NCBI GenBank assembly: GCA_019009955.1
Contig: CM032230.1
Coordinates: 21,877,001 to 21,941,000, forward strand
Direction of reading: 5' to 3'
From: Riptortus pedestris
Taxonomy: Eukaryota > Arthropoda > Insecta > Hemiptera > Alydidae
DNA length: 64,000 nt
Positions 56,427 through 64,000 of this stretch are shown piece by piece. The notes under the pieces are model-generated. The model had not been told where the DNA came from, ran no database searches, and worked only from the letters and a program-made list of their open reading frames with translations. Both the position numbers and the translations under genes were made by a program. Every line of letters starts with the position of its first letter. Within the stretch, counting starts at the first letter, position 1.

Positions 56427-56867
56427 TTGGGTATTAAGGTTGTACACAAGAATGGTTCTACGAAATATTTGTTGGAATGTTCATCCATCCTACACAAAAG
56501 CTATCAAGAAATGACAATCCTATTAGGTCCATCATCAACACATTCCAGGAATAAAGTTCGTCTTATAAGTTTTAACCACAGAAATTGTAAATGCAACAGT
56601 TACACTGAACAGACATTCACCCACATTATTTATGAATGTAGACTGACTCAAAACATACGAAGACAGTTAAAGACTTTTATTCCCGGATGGCCTATCAGTC
56701 CTGATATTTTATTTTCAAAACACATACATTTATTAAAAGAAATAGCCTCCAATATCCTTAAGCTGAGAGAAGGGAAAAATAATATAAAATTAATATTATG
56801 TAATTGTTGTTGGTTATTTAATTGTAGTATAATTTTTTATTTTATCAAGTTTAATTTTTTATATTAA
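56427..56867 (+). pseudogene. Fragment of a LINE ORF2 C-terminus
   Basis: A frame of 146 codons (its apparent start is not an established start) contains CKCNSYTEQTFTHIIYEC near residues 54-71, a C-x-C-x9-H-x4-C pattern typical of the zinc-knuckle-like C-terminal end of LINE reverse transcriptase proteins. Then follow QNIRRQLKTFIPGWPISPDI and a lysine/asparagine-rich tail. No polymerase motif is present, so it is a truncated remnant. An alternative frame over the first 100 bases (WVLRLYTRMVLRNICWNV) also reads plausibly, hinting at a frameshift. Confidence 0.45.
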
Positions 56868-56869
56868 TT

Positions 56870-57329
56870 TGGAAAACCAAGTTCTAATAGAACAGCCCTT
56901 GAACTGTCGGACTCAGACAGGCAAATATTGCCGACGAGTATCAACAGGTTTCATTGATACCTCCAAAGAGATACTGTATTGTCTCTGCCAATTATTATTT
57001 ACATGAATAAGTTCATCGAAACACAAAAAAGGATTTCACTCAATAAACTTATAACCACAAAAATGTAATAAAATCTCCATTTTGAAAGTACGAAGCAGGC
57101 ACCTTCTAGTCCTTGTTATGGGTCATTTCTATCGTCGCCGAAGACGGGTGAAGGAGTTGGAAGATAAGGAGGAGAGTCCAGCACGGGGTTCGGAGACTAT
57201 GGCCGGGACAAGCGAGTAGGCAGATCGAAGCGTCCACCTCAAGCTCTTCTCAGGACGTTTATCCAATGCTCCTTGGCGTATTATTGTGATAACCGTTGGC
57301 TCAAACAAGGGGAGTGCACGGCCTCCACC
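56870..57329. other. No feature recognised
   Basis: Mixed sequence with a balanced part at about 57120-57290 (GTCGCCGAAGACGGGTGAAG). Nothing is assigned. Confidence 0.35.
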
Positions 57330-57745
57330 CCCCCGATTTGAACGAAATTTTTCTAGTGTTTAGTATCTAATGAAAAACCAATTCTGATAAAGTGAGAGCA
57401 ATTCTCAAACTTTCGTCTAAAAAAAAACCATTGTTAAGGTTTGCCCCAAAGTCTTTGAACCGTTCCCAAGACACCTAAATATTTCAAGGACTCCCAGGGA
57501 TAGTCCCTCAAGAGTTCAGGGGGATAGCGCTTTCTTTTTATAACCGGAAATCTCGAGATCTAATCTCGCCAGGAGCTAAATTTTTTTTCTGGATTGTTTT
57601 TTCATTTCATACGGCGTTTACTTGATATTAATAAATACATAAAAAGTTTTTAATTTTTATCGTGATCCATATACTTAAAGAAAATTGGTATGCTTTCTCT
57701 CAAAAATTTAATTAGTATAAGGAAATATTTATTATTATTTCCACT
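57330..57745 (+). repeat. D repeat, uninterrupted copy
   Basis: CCGATTTGAACGAAAT, TCTAATGAAAAACCAATTCT, GTTCCCAAGACACCTAAATA, CGGAAATCTCGAGATCTAAT and AAGGAAATATTTATTATTAT match the two halves at 38.95 and 39.57 kb. It gives the empty site for the H copy there. Confidence 0.85.
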
Positions 57746-58848
57746 CAGCGGAGATGTTACCCATTTGTGGTAGTACAAGACTAGATACATACTTCTATTC
57801 TGGGTTTCCATGGTACGGATAATTTAAGGTCTCAGTCGATGTGTTCTTCCTATACACACAGCATTTTCAAAAGTAACCTAGTAAGGAAAATTTGATAACA
57901 GAAATCTAGAGGTAAAATCCATCTTTGACGACACACTCAATACAGATACAATCTTTGTGAAATTGCTTTTTAAGAAAGAATCCTTTCTAAGAAAGTAACA
58001 TGGTCCATCCATTGGAATTAATTTTCTTGGTTTAAACCGGAAAAAATCGAGGACGAGTTATTCAAGAGGTTTCAAAGTTCAAATTTTATATCATTCTATG
58101 CAGATTGTTTTTTAGGCTCCTTCATGAACTTCTTAAGCTATATAGATCCACGGGGGAATCTAAAAAAGGACGAACACTCTTAGGCAGGATTTAGGTTTGA
58201 GTTTAAGCACTGTTATTTCTTGATTTACGGCTTAAAAAAAAATTGTTCTTGGAAGTTGGGCTGTTCTTGATTTTGAGAGAGAGAGAAGGCGAAAAAGTTT
58301 CTCCTTGTTCCTTCACCTGTATTCATCTCCTGTAATTAAAAAGTAGCGAAATTAATGGGGGCTGGTTTGGAAGGAGGGGGTAAGACTGCAGGTGTTTGAG
58401 AGAGAGGGGAGATAGAGGAAGGGCTCTCCTGACAGTTTTGGGGCTGAGTTATTAAAGGCGGCGGGAAGGGCTTGGGGTTTTGGGGGAGATTTTTTATGAA
58501 GCTAGCTGGGGGAGGAGTGGGGTGATAAGGGACAGGGAGAAGTGATAAGGAGGGGAGGAGAGGTAATTAGTCCATTATGGGGGTCGGCCTTGTCCCTCGC
58601 TTACACCAAAACTAGGTCCCGGCTCTCGCCTCTTAACTTCTCCCCAAAAGACTTTTCTTATTCCAAAACACTGGAGCGAGAATTGCCTCTTAAATATCAT
58701 ATTTTTTTCTTAAGCTCTGAATTTCTAATCTCTCCTTCAAAAGAAGGAAAACCTTACACAAGGCCTATGATGAAATAACGAAGTACTTAGTTTTGTAATG
58801 AATTATGAATACTACATAAGAATATTTTCGTAATGAAAGCCAAAAAAA
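57746..58848. other. Unique sequence with a purine-rich island
   Basis: 58260-58640 is repeat-free, G-rich and purine-rich (GGGGGAGGAGTGGGGTGATA), with TAATTA cores. A frame at 58542-58778 is not protein-like in family terms. A regulatory role is a guess. Confidence 0.3.
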
Positions 58849-58849
58849 A

Positions 58850-59352
58850 AGTCCGTACGCAGGGGCTGCGTAAACTCAACAGATTTCCCACGAGAAGTTT
58901 TACAGTAAAGAAATCTGCCCAATAACAACAGTAGTAGTAAGAATCTCTAAACCCATTCAAGAGGGACAGATAGTTACAGAAACGGCCGCCAGAGCTCTCG
59001 GAGGAAAGTACCGAACAGCCGACTCATGCCGACCACACACAGAATACAAATGCAAATATCTCGGTTAATATTCAAGATACAGAAAAAATGTATAGAACAA
59101 TATTTATAGTAAATTTAATTTGCAATAAGATTTATTCAATACAATATTTAGATCCGACGCAAAATAATGGAGATTTTTCGAATTTTCAAAAATCCCCCTC
59201 TCTAAACCCCCTTTCCACTGGTCCGATTTCAGCCATTAACGAACTTGATCTTCCTTTTTACATAAAACGATTGCACTCCGAGTTTGGTAACGATCAAACG
59301 AAAATTGCGACCGCTAGAGCGGTCGCAATTTTCGATTGATCGTTTATATGAT

Positions 59353-59396
<44 letters not shown>

Positions 59397-59515
59397 GAAC
59401 GGACCTCATTTTCGTCATCTCCTGGGTAGGATCGATGGATATTAGAAGAAATTTTTCGAAACTCGCGTCATGAGTACGACCTCAATAGCTGATTTCCCGT
59501 AAGGGAAATCTGCTA
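58850..59515 (+). mobile_element. H-family copy (module 4), complete
   Basis: AGTCCGTACGCAGGGGCTGC opens it; AACAGTAGTAGTAAGAATCT marks module 4. A 56-bp hairpin occupies the conserved palindrome site, then (TA)n (59362-59391). It ends GATTTCCCGTAAGGGAAATC and TGCTA. Confidence 0.93.
59289..59344. repeat. 56-bp hairpin at the H palindrome
   Basis: 26-bp arms (AACGATCAAACGAAAATTGC then GACCGC, inverted on the other side) with one mismatch and a TAGA loop. In other copies only the central ACCGCTAGAGCGGT is palindromic. Confidence 0.9.
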
Positions 59516-60041
59516 TAAAAAACCGTCACGCAGGGCCAGCGTAAACTAAGCAGACTTCCCTAGTGAAGATCAGACAACACCACCGTGAATAAATACAAAT
59601 GGCAATAAATCTTTCTCCTGCCGGCGGGATGCTTCTCAAATGTAAACGAACAGGTCTGCCAATGGCTCAACGGAAAGGAAAACAATAACTAAAACACATC
59701 AGAATATATCCTATTCATTTTATCGACTATTACTACTACGCCTAGTACTATAATCTGTATTGAATCAGAATAATATTTATCTCAATCAATCAAATTTTAG
59801 CCGGGCGGGGTACAAAAACAAACATATTTGCCTCTCTCTCGTATAATAAAGGTCTCTGGAAAATAGTATTTTCATTACACTGACTAGAAAACATGTGTTT
59901 TCTATGCATGATCTGCGTACGGAAACTAAGCGTTTCCACACTAGGACGGTAAAATTTGGCGGGAATCAAACACATGTATTTGTAATATTCCTAATTTTTT
60001 CATTTAACTCTTCGTAACCTGTGTTACTAAACATTGACTAA

Positions 60042-60963
60042 ATAATTGTTATAGTTGTCACAATAGATGACAATCTTAATGAAGAAATCGATGCTGTTAA
60101 ATCGACATCAACCTATAATTTGGAAATCAACAAGCCGTACATACCCCCTAAAGGGTTTAACATTAGCGGCAATAATAATTGCACTACTGGCGAACTAGTA
60201 AGAATGAGAGTATCTGATGTTAATGACCACGGAAATTTCATCCTCGTTTTCATTCAACCAGGAAAAACTACTAAAGGTAGAAGCTTTATAATCACAAATA
60301 ACCAATGTACATTTAATGCTTGTGATGTATATAGAAAATACAGAGATCTTCGTCCAAAAAATATGATGACTGATGGATTATTTATTTGTCTTCGTAATGG
60401 AAAGTGTGTAAATCAGAATGTAGGATACCACACTATCTCCGATGTACCAAAGAAGGTTGCAACATTTTTAAAATTGAACTATCCCGAGCAATACACAGGA
60501 AATTGTCTTCGAAGGTCATCTGCATCTATTTTAGTTGAATCAGGTGCGGATATTCTAACTTTGAAAAGACATGGTGGATGGAAATCCTAAACAGTTGCCG
60601 AAGGATATATTGAAGAATCAAAAAAAAAGGAAGTTAGAGGTTGCTAGCAAAATGTTTTCTGATTATCAAAATAGTATTCCTCATACATCAAACACAGAAA
60701 TGAGAAATAGTACCAACAATTCTTTAAGTAACGACGATACATTTTGCACGGTTGATGATCTATTTCAAGAATCTCCAGTGTATCAGGATAATGAAAAAGA
60801 TACATGCTGCAAACGTGGCCTTAAATTACAACAAAAAGTATTTAATATTAGTAATAATAGCAGTTGTACGATAAATATAAATATAAATATGTTGACTTTT
60901 TATGAATTGAACTTAGTTCTAAACCATATGTTTTCCATCGTGTATAACCTAATGTTTTTTTAA
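60042..60963 (+). pseudogene. Tyrosine recombinase (Crypton-like), decayed
   Basis: The protein would be a site-specific DNA recombinase of the phage-integrase fold. The readable frame has GELVRMRVSDVNDHG (box I region), TKGRSFIITN, then TGNCLRRSSASILVESGADI and LTLKRHGGWKS. After an in-frame TAA comes TVAEGYIEES, where Y would be the catalytic tyrosine. A frameshift in the following A run leads to LEVASKMFSDYQ and a 110-residue tail. Of the catalytic set, the second arginine and H/W (HGGW) are present. The expected box I arginine is not seen (NNNCTTGEL), and the histidine before CLRR is N. No ATG lies near the start; the N-terminal half is missing. It is therefore non-functional. Confidence 0.72.
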
Positions 60964-61049
60964 TAAATGATTATTCCAAATAATATTAATAGAAATATGT
61001 ATTTTATTTAAGTTTGTTTCAGTATAAATTAAAATTATGTACTGCACAC

Positions 61050-61147
61050 GTCCAGAAAGTGACTACAGTACTCGGTCTAATTATCGAGCTCGGCTTCGCC
61101 TCGCTCGTCAAACTCGACCTCGTACAGTAAACAGCCACTTTCTAGAC
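61050..61147. repeat. 98-bp terminal hairpin of the recombinase element
   Basis: GTCCAGAAAGTGACTACAGT (61050) faces GTACAGTAAACAGCCACTTT plus CTAGAC (61122-61147), an imperfect inverted pair. The loop is GC-rich (CTCGGCTTCGCCTCGCTCGT), in strong contrast to the surrounding AT-rich DNA. Confidence 0.8.
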
Positions 61148-61686
61148 TATTGAAGTAAATAACTATTGGTATTTAAGCTTCGAATAATGTGGTTTATTAT
61201 ATAAAAGAGTATTTTTTATGTAACACGAGCAGAAGTGGGGGTTTACTGAAGGCTGAATACTGAAAAATGCAAATATCTCGCTCGGTTAATATTCGAGATA
61301 GAGAATAAATGTATATAAGAATATTTATTGTACATTCAATTTTCAATAAGATTTAATCTATACACTTTTTGATCCGACTTATAGTTACGGAGATATTTTG
61401 AATTTTCAAATTTCTCCCCCTCTATAACCCACCTTCCCCTGGTCCGATTGCAGTCGTTAACGAACTTGATCTTTCTTCTTCTATAAAACGACTAACTATC
61501 AAGTTTGGTAACGATCAAACAAAAACTGCGACCTGTAGAGCGGTAGCAGACATATATAATATATATATATATATATATATACAGTTTTGAACGGACCTTA
61601 TTTCTACGTACGAGATCTACTACGTAGGATTGATGGTCATTTGTAGAAAAAAATCGAAAATTGTATCCCTTAAGGGAAATCTGCTA

Positions 61687-62050
61687 AAAGAAATTACTAG
61701 AATTCACTACAAGGACAGTATTGATTTGATGTCTCCCACATATAACTATCGACCAATGAGGGTACATAGGGGGGGGGGGGGGGATTGTACTCGAAAATCT
61801 TAGCTACTGAGCGTATTTATAATATAAACAATGTCTAATTAGACGATCCAAGTAAACTTCACAAAAATCACATTATACACCATCTAGAAATTTAGTAGTA
61901 GTAATGCTTCAATTATTCGGAAATACAGATTCGGAAGAATTGGGGGCCACAAATTTAATTTTAGTTATTGATTTGTAAAATTAGAGCAAATTCTAATGAT
62001 GAAATTTAAAAAAAAAAAAAAATACATTTTTTTCTCACAACAATGAAGAA
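61687..62050. other. No feature recognised
   Basis: AT-rich sequence with a (G)14 run near 61770 and an A run near 62010. Confidence 0.4.
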
Positions 62051-62402
62051 TGGAATTTGAATTGAGCCTGAAGCACCGTGTACGTTCAACTCTAGTAGGA
62101 GTTAGTAGGGAATATGAGTGAAGCACACCACCCGAGCACAACCAAAGTATGGAGTTGAGCCTGGAGGCACCACGTACACTCAACTTTAATAGGGATACGT
62201 GTCTGGAGCAAACCTCGCGAGCCCTACTAAACTGTGGAATTGAGCCTGAAAGCACCGTGTACACTTAACTTTAGAATGGAATATGAATGAAGCACACCAC
62301 ACGAGCACAACTAAAGTATGGAGTTGAGCCTGGAGGCAGCCCGCACAGACGACTTAAGAAGGATTGCGAGTCTGGAGCACAACGCGTGAGCCCCACTAAA
62401 AA
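62051..62402. repeat. Two-monomer (ABAB) tandem array
   Basis: Four monomers start with TGGA.TTGAGCCTG at about 62051, 62150, 62235 and 62319 (99, 85, 84 and about 83 bp). Monomers 1 and 3 share GAAGCACACCACNCGAGCAC; monomers 2 and 4 share TCTGGAGCA and GCGAGCCC-type ends. This is a higher-order pattern like that of a small satellite. Confidence 0.9.
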
Positions 62403-62755
62403 AGAGGCATCGTTTCGCCCAAAATCACTTTTATCAGCTGACGATAAAACACAACATATTATGAGTTATCAAAATAAATCAAAATAATTGTACGATTGAA
62501 ATGGAAAGATGCTGAGAATTTTTCTGCTTTAGGTTTAGGGCAAAGAACAGTAAGGTAAAAAAAAAAAAAAAGTCACCAGGCATTGAGTGATTTGTAGGCC
62601 CGAATAGTATCCAATTTCAATCAGAGAAAATTAAATAATATGTTTCAAGATTATAGAATTTCGAATGAGCCAAATTCGAGGAAATGTACAATAAAAACAT
62701 ACAAATTCCTATATGTTTTTAAAAAAACAATAGTCTACATATTAATGAAGAATAC
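62403..62755. other. No feature recognised
   Basis: AT-rich; a plus-strand 148-codon frame starting at 62640 has no family motif and overlaps a better minus frame. Confidence 0.4.
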
Positions 62756-62989
62756 TCAGTCATTATATTTTCGGTATATGCCGATATTTATATCATATTG
62801 TAAAAATGGTTCTTTCTCAGGAAATTCAGGGAGAGCAGAAGCCACATTGGATGGAATTTGCAAATGGCTGACTAAAGAAATTCCGATAATATGGTCAAGA
62901 ATTTCCAAAGAATCGATAAAGAATTTATTCATCAGAATAACTGGGTCTTCTTTGTCAATAAATACTTCCACTTTCAGACATAGTTTCTT
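62756..62989 (-). CDS. Possible exon, unknown protein
   Basis: The frame reads about 77 residues from just after a stop near 62989 to a stop at 62756. Its composition is protein-like: FIDKEDPVILMNKFFIDSLE, then HLQIPSNVASALPEFPEKEP and a final IYRKYND. No family is recognised. No ATG opens the frame and no clear splice signal bounds it. It could be a last exon, a decayed gene or chance. The overlapping plus frame is less convincing because it is rich in serine and lysine runs. Confidence 0.25.
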   Translation of the reverse strand, partial: KKLCLKVEVFIDKEDPVILMNKFFIDSLEILDHIIGISLVSHLQIPSNVASALPEFPEKEPFLQYDINIGIYRKYND

Positions 62990-63487
62990 TTATCATTACC
63001 TGTTCTTAACCAATATAAACTGTTATCAAATCTCAAGACAAAAAAAAAAAAACAAGATCAATACAGAAGCATACTTTTTGAGCTGAATCAGATCATGAAT
63101 TCTGGAAATATAAATTGAGCAGAAGTGAAATCATCATCCACTGCTAATCACAACACCAGGGTATGACAAGTTTTATTTCTACAGGATGTAAAACTACTAA
63201 AAAGATCTTATATACCCGTATTTAAGGACAAATGATTTCACTTATATCTTCGGTTATATTTCCGGAAAGCTTTAACAATCTGAGCTACTAGTATGCCAAT
63301 TTGCATATACAAGTCAAAAATTTGCTCTAGTAGTAATATCAACTAATTGCTAAGAAACAGACCATTGAAACATACTTAGACGATGTGCAGGATATATGAC
63401 CACAAATGAAAAAAAAAATGTATTTCACGTTTATTTTCCAGGCTTCACGAGTTACTTACAATTTCATACTTGGATGCATAAATTAAT

Positions 63488-63710
63488 AGGGGGCTCAGGT
63501 TAGCCATGTGAGTTAAAGCGTTAACCTTTATCTCACATGGTGAACCTAGAATGGCGAGTTCGACTCTCGCCTGGGCAAAGAAAACTATTTAGTGACAGAA
63601 TTCATTAAATAACATACTAAAATTCCACCCTGGTTATAAAAGGCTGGTAACCTGTAGATAACCCGTCCCAATTAGCCTGAGTTGCTAAAAGTGGACGTTA
63701 ATAAATAATA
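63488..63710 (+). mobile_element. SINE, complete
   Basis: GGGGCTCAGGTTAGCCATGT head, B box GAGTTCGACTCTCGC, body AGTGACAGAATTCATTAAAT and an (AAT)n tail. ATAAATTAAT stands at 63478-63487 and 63711-63720, a likely 10-bp target duplication. Confidence 0.93.
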
Positions 63711-63757
63711 ATAAATTAATCGTCTTAACCAATGAAACTCGCCATGAAGCTTTCAAT

Positions 63758-64000
63758 TTATAAACGTTCTGCAATAACGTCAATGTATTGCTGTGTCAAA
63801 GAAGACATCGGATATGTTACAAATTGAGAAAGAAAAAACATTGCTAGATGCAATGGTCCCCAATCAAAATGTTCGGGTTTCATGAATATCTTAAAAAGAA
63901 TTAAAAACAAAACAAATTCATTTCGGATAGGATGAAGAATGTCCCACCAAAAATATTTATCGACTCTTAGGAAGGAATAGTAAATAATTAATAAATTCAT
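63758..64000 (-). CDS. Possible partial exon, unknown membrane-like protein
   Basis: The frame reaches the window edge and ends at a TAA (63758-63760). It reads as a plausible protein with hydrophobic stretches: FVLFLILFKIFMKPEHFDWG, then HLAMFFLSQFVTYPMSSLTQ and YIDVIAERL at the end. No family is recognised. The SINE 40 bases downstream would lie in its 3' untranslated region. The apparent ATG at the edge need not be the real start. Confidence 0.3.
   Translation of the reverse strand: MNLLIIYYSFLRVDKYFWWDILHPIRNEFVLFLILFKIFMKPEHFDWGPLHLAMFFLSQFVTYPMSSLTQQYIDVIAERL

Larger units (their letters stand above)
59881..61148 (+). mobile_element. Tyrosine-recombinase element with hairpin ends
   Basis: The whole segment is foreign to the H copy around it. 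Its left end GACTAGAAAACATGTGTTTT contains a 9-bp-arm hairpin (59885-59904). Its right end is a 98-bp imperfect hairpin ending CTTTCTAGAC. CTAGAAA is thus inverted at the two tips. ATAGTATT and ATAACTATT beside the insertion could be a worn target duplication. Inside lies a recombinase pseudogene. Class: Crypton-like YR transposon is the best guess. Confidence 0.6.
59521..61686 (+). mobile_element. H-family copy (module 2), split by a recombinase element
   Basis: CCGTCACGCAGGGCCAGCGT opens it. Module 2 runs to GGTCTCTGGAAAATAGTATT (59870). It resumes at TATTGGTATTTAAGCTTCGA (about 61164) with core, (TA)n (61556-61580), a shortened 3' block and the right end CCCTTAAGGGAAATCTGCTA. The halves fit the family order exactly. 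Confidence 0.92.

Overview
This window is eukaryotic, AT-rich and almost entirely made of repeats. The tRNA-headed SINE copies, the Tc1/mariner transposon, the LTR elements primed by tRNA-Leu and the very abundant (TA)n tracts point to an arthropod, most likely an insect; the species cannot be named from the sequence. No host protein gene is recognised with confidence. The only long open reading frame is a transposase.

The dominant component is one dispersed, non-coding family, called the H family here, with about 45 copies or fragments on both strands. Its left end reads AGTCCGTCACGCAGGGGCTG and is followed about 30 bases in by GCAGATTTCCC. Its right end is a 20-bp palindrome, GATTTCCCTTAAGGGAAATC, followed by TGCTA. 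Between the ends lie one of four interchangeable 5' modules, a conserved 3' half, a near-palindrome (ACCGCTAGAGCGGT) and a (TA)n or (TG)n microsatellite. Offset subterminal inverted repeats, a terminal hairpin, an internal microsatellite and no clear target duplication resemble non-autonomous Helentron (HINE/DINE-1 type) elements. That classification is inference.

Nearly everything else is nested in or between H copies. 2.4-3.5 kb: an LTR retrotransposon remnant with a tRNA-Leu primer site and a SAP-domain gag fragment. 4.1-4.6 kb: a TTAA-flanked piggyBac-like MITE. 6.1-6.8 kb: an insertion built of tandem repeats. 7.4-7.7 kb: a 69-bp tandem array. 8.6-9.2 kb: an H copy inside another H copy. 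11-12.3 kb: a second family (B) ending at a 138-bp palindrome. 14.6-17.2 kb: four large tandem units, one carrying a SINE. 23.7 kb: a MITE with perfect 34-bp inverted ends. 31.5-32.9 kb: a complete Tc1/mariner-type element with an intact transposase. 34.6-35.2 kb: a solo LTR with a 5-bp target duplication. 44 kb: a truncated LINE tail. 47.9-48.4 kb: an insertion with 69-bp direct repeats. 51.2-51.7 kb: a solo LTR of the first LTR family. 59.9-61.1 kb: a tyrosine-recombinase pseudogene element with hairpin ends. 62.1-62.4 kb: a two-monomer tandem array.

Several islands of more balanced composition without repeats (about 1.6-2.0, 9.5-10.1, 13.0-13.4, 18.3-18.8, 27.5-27.9, 44.7-45.2, 52.1-52.5 and 57.7-58.8 kb) may be old unique or conserved non-coding DNA. 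The right edge has two short protein-like frames on the minus strand that could be exons. The window therefore looks like a large intron or intergenic region colonised in layers by transposons.
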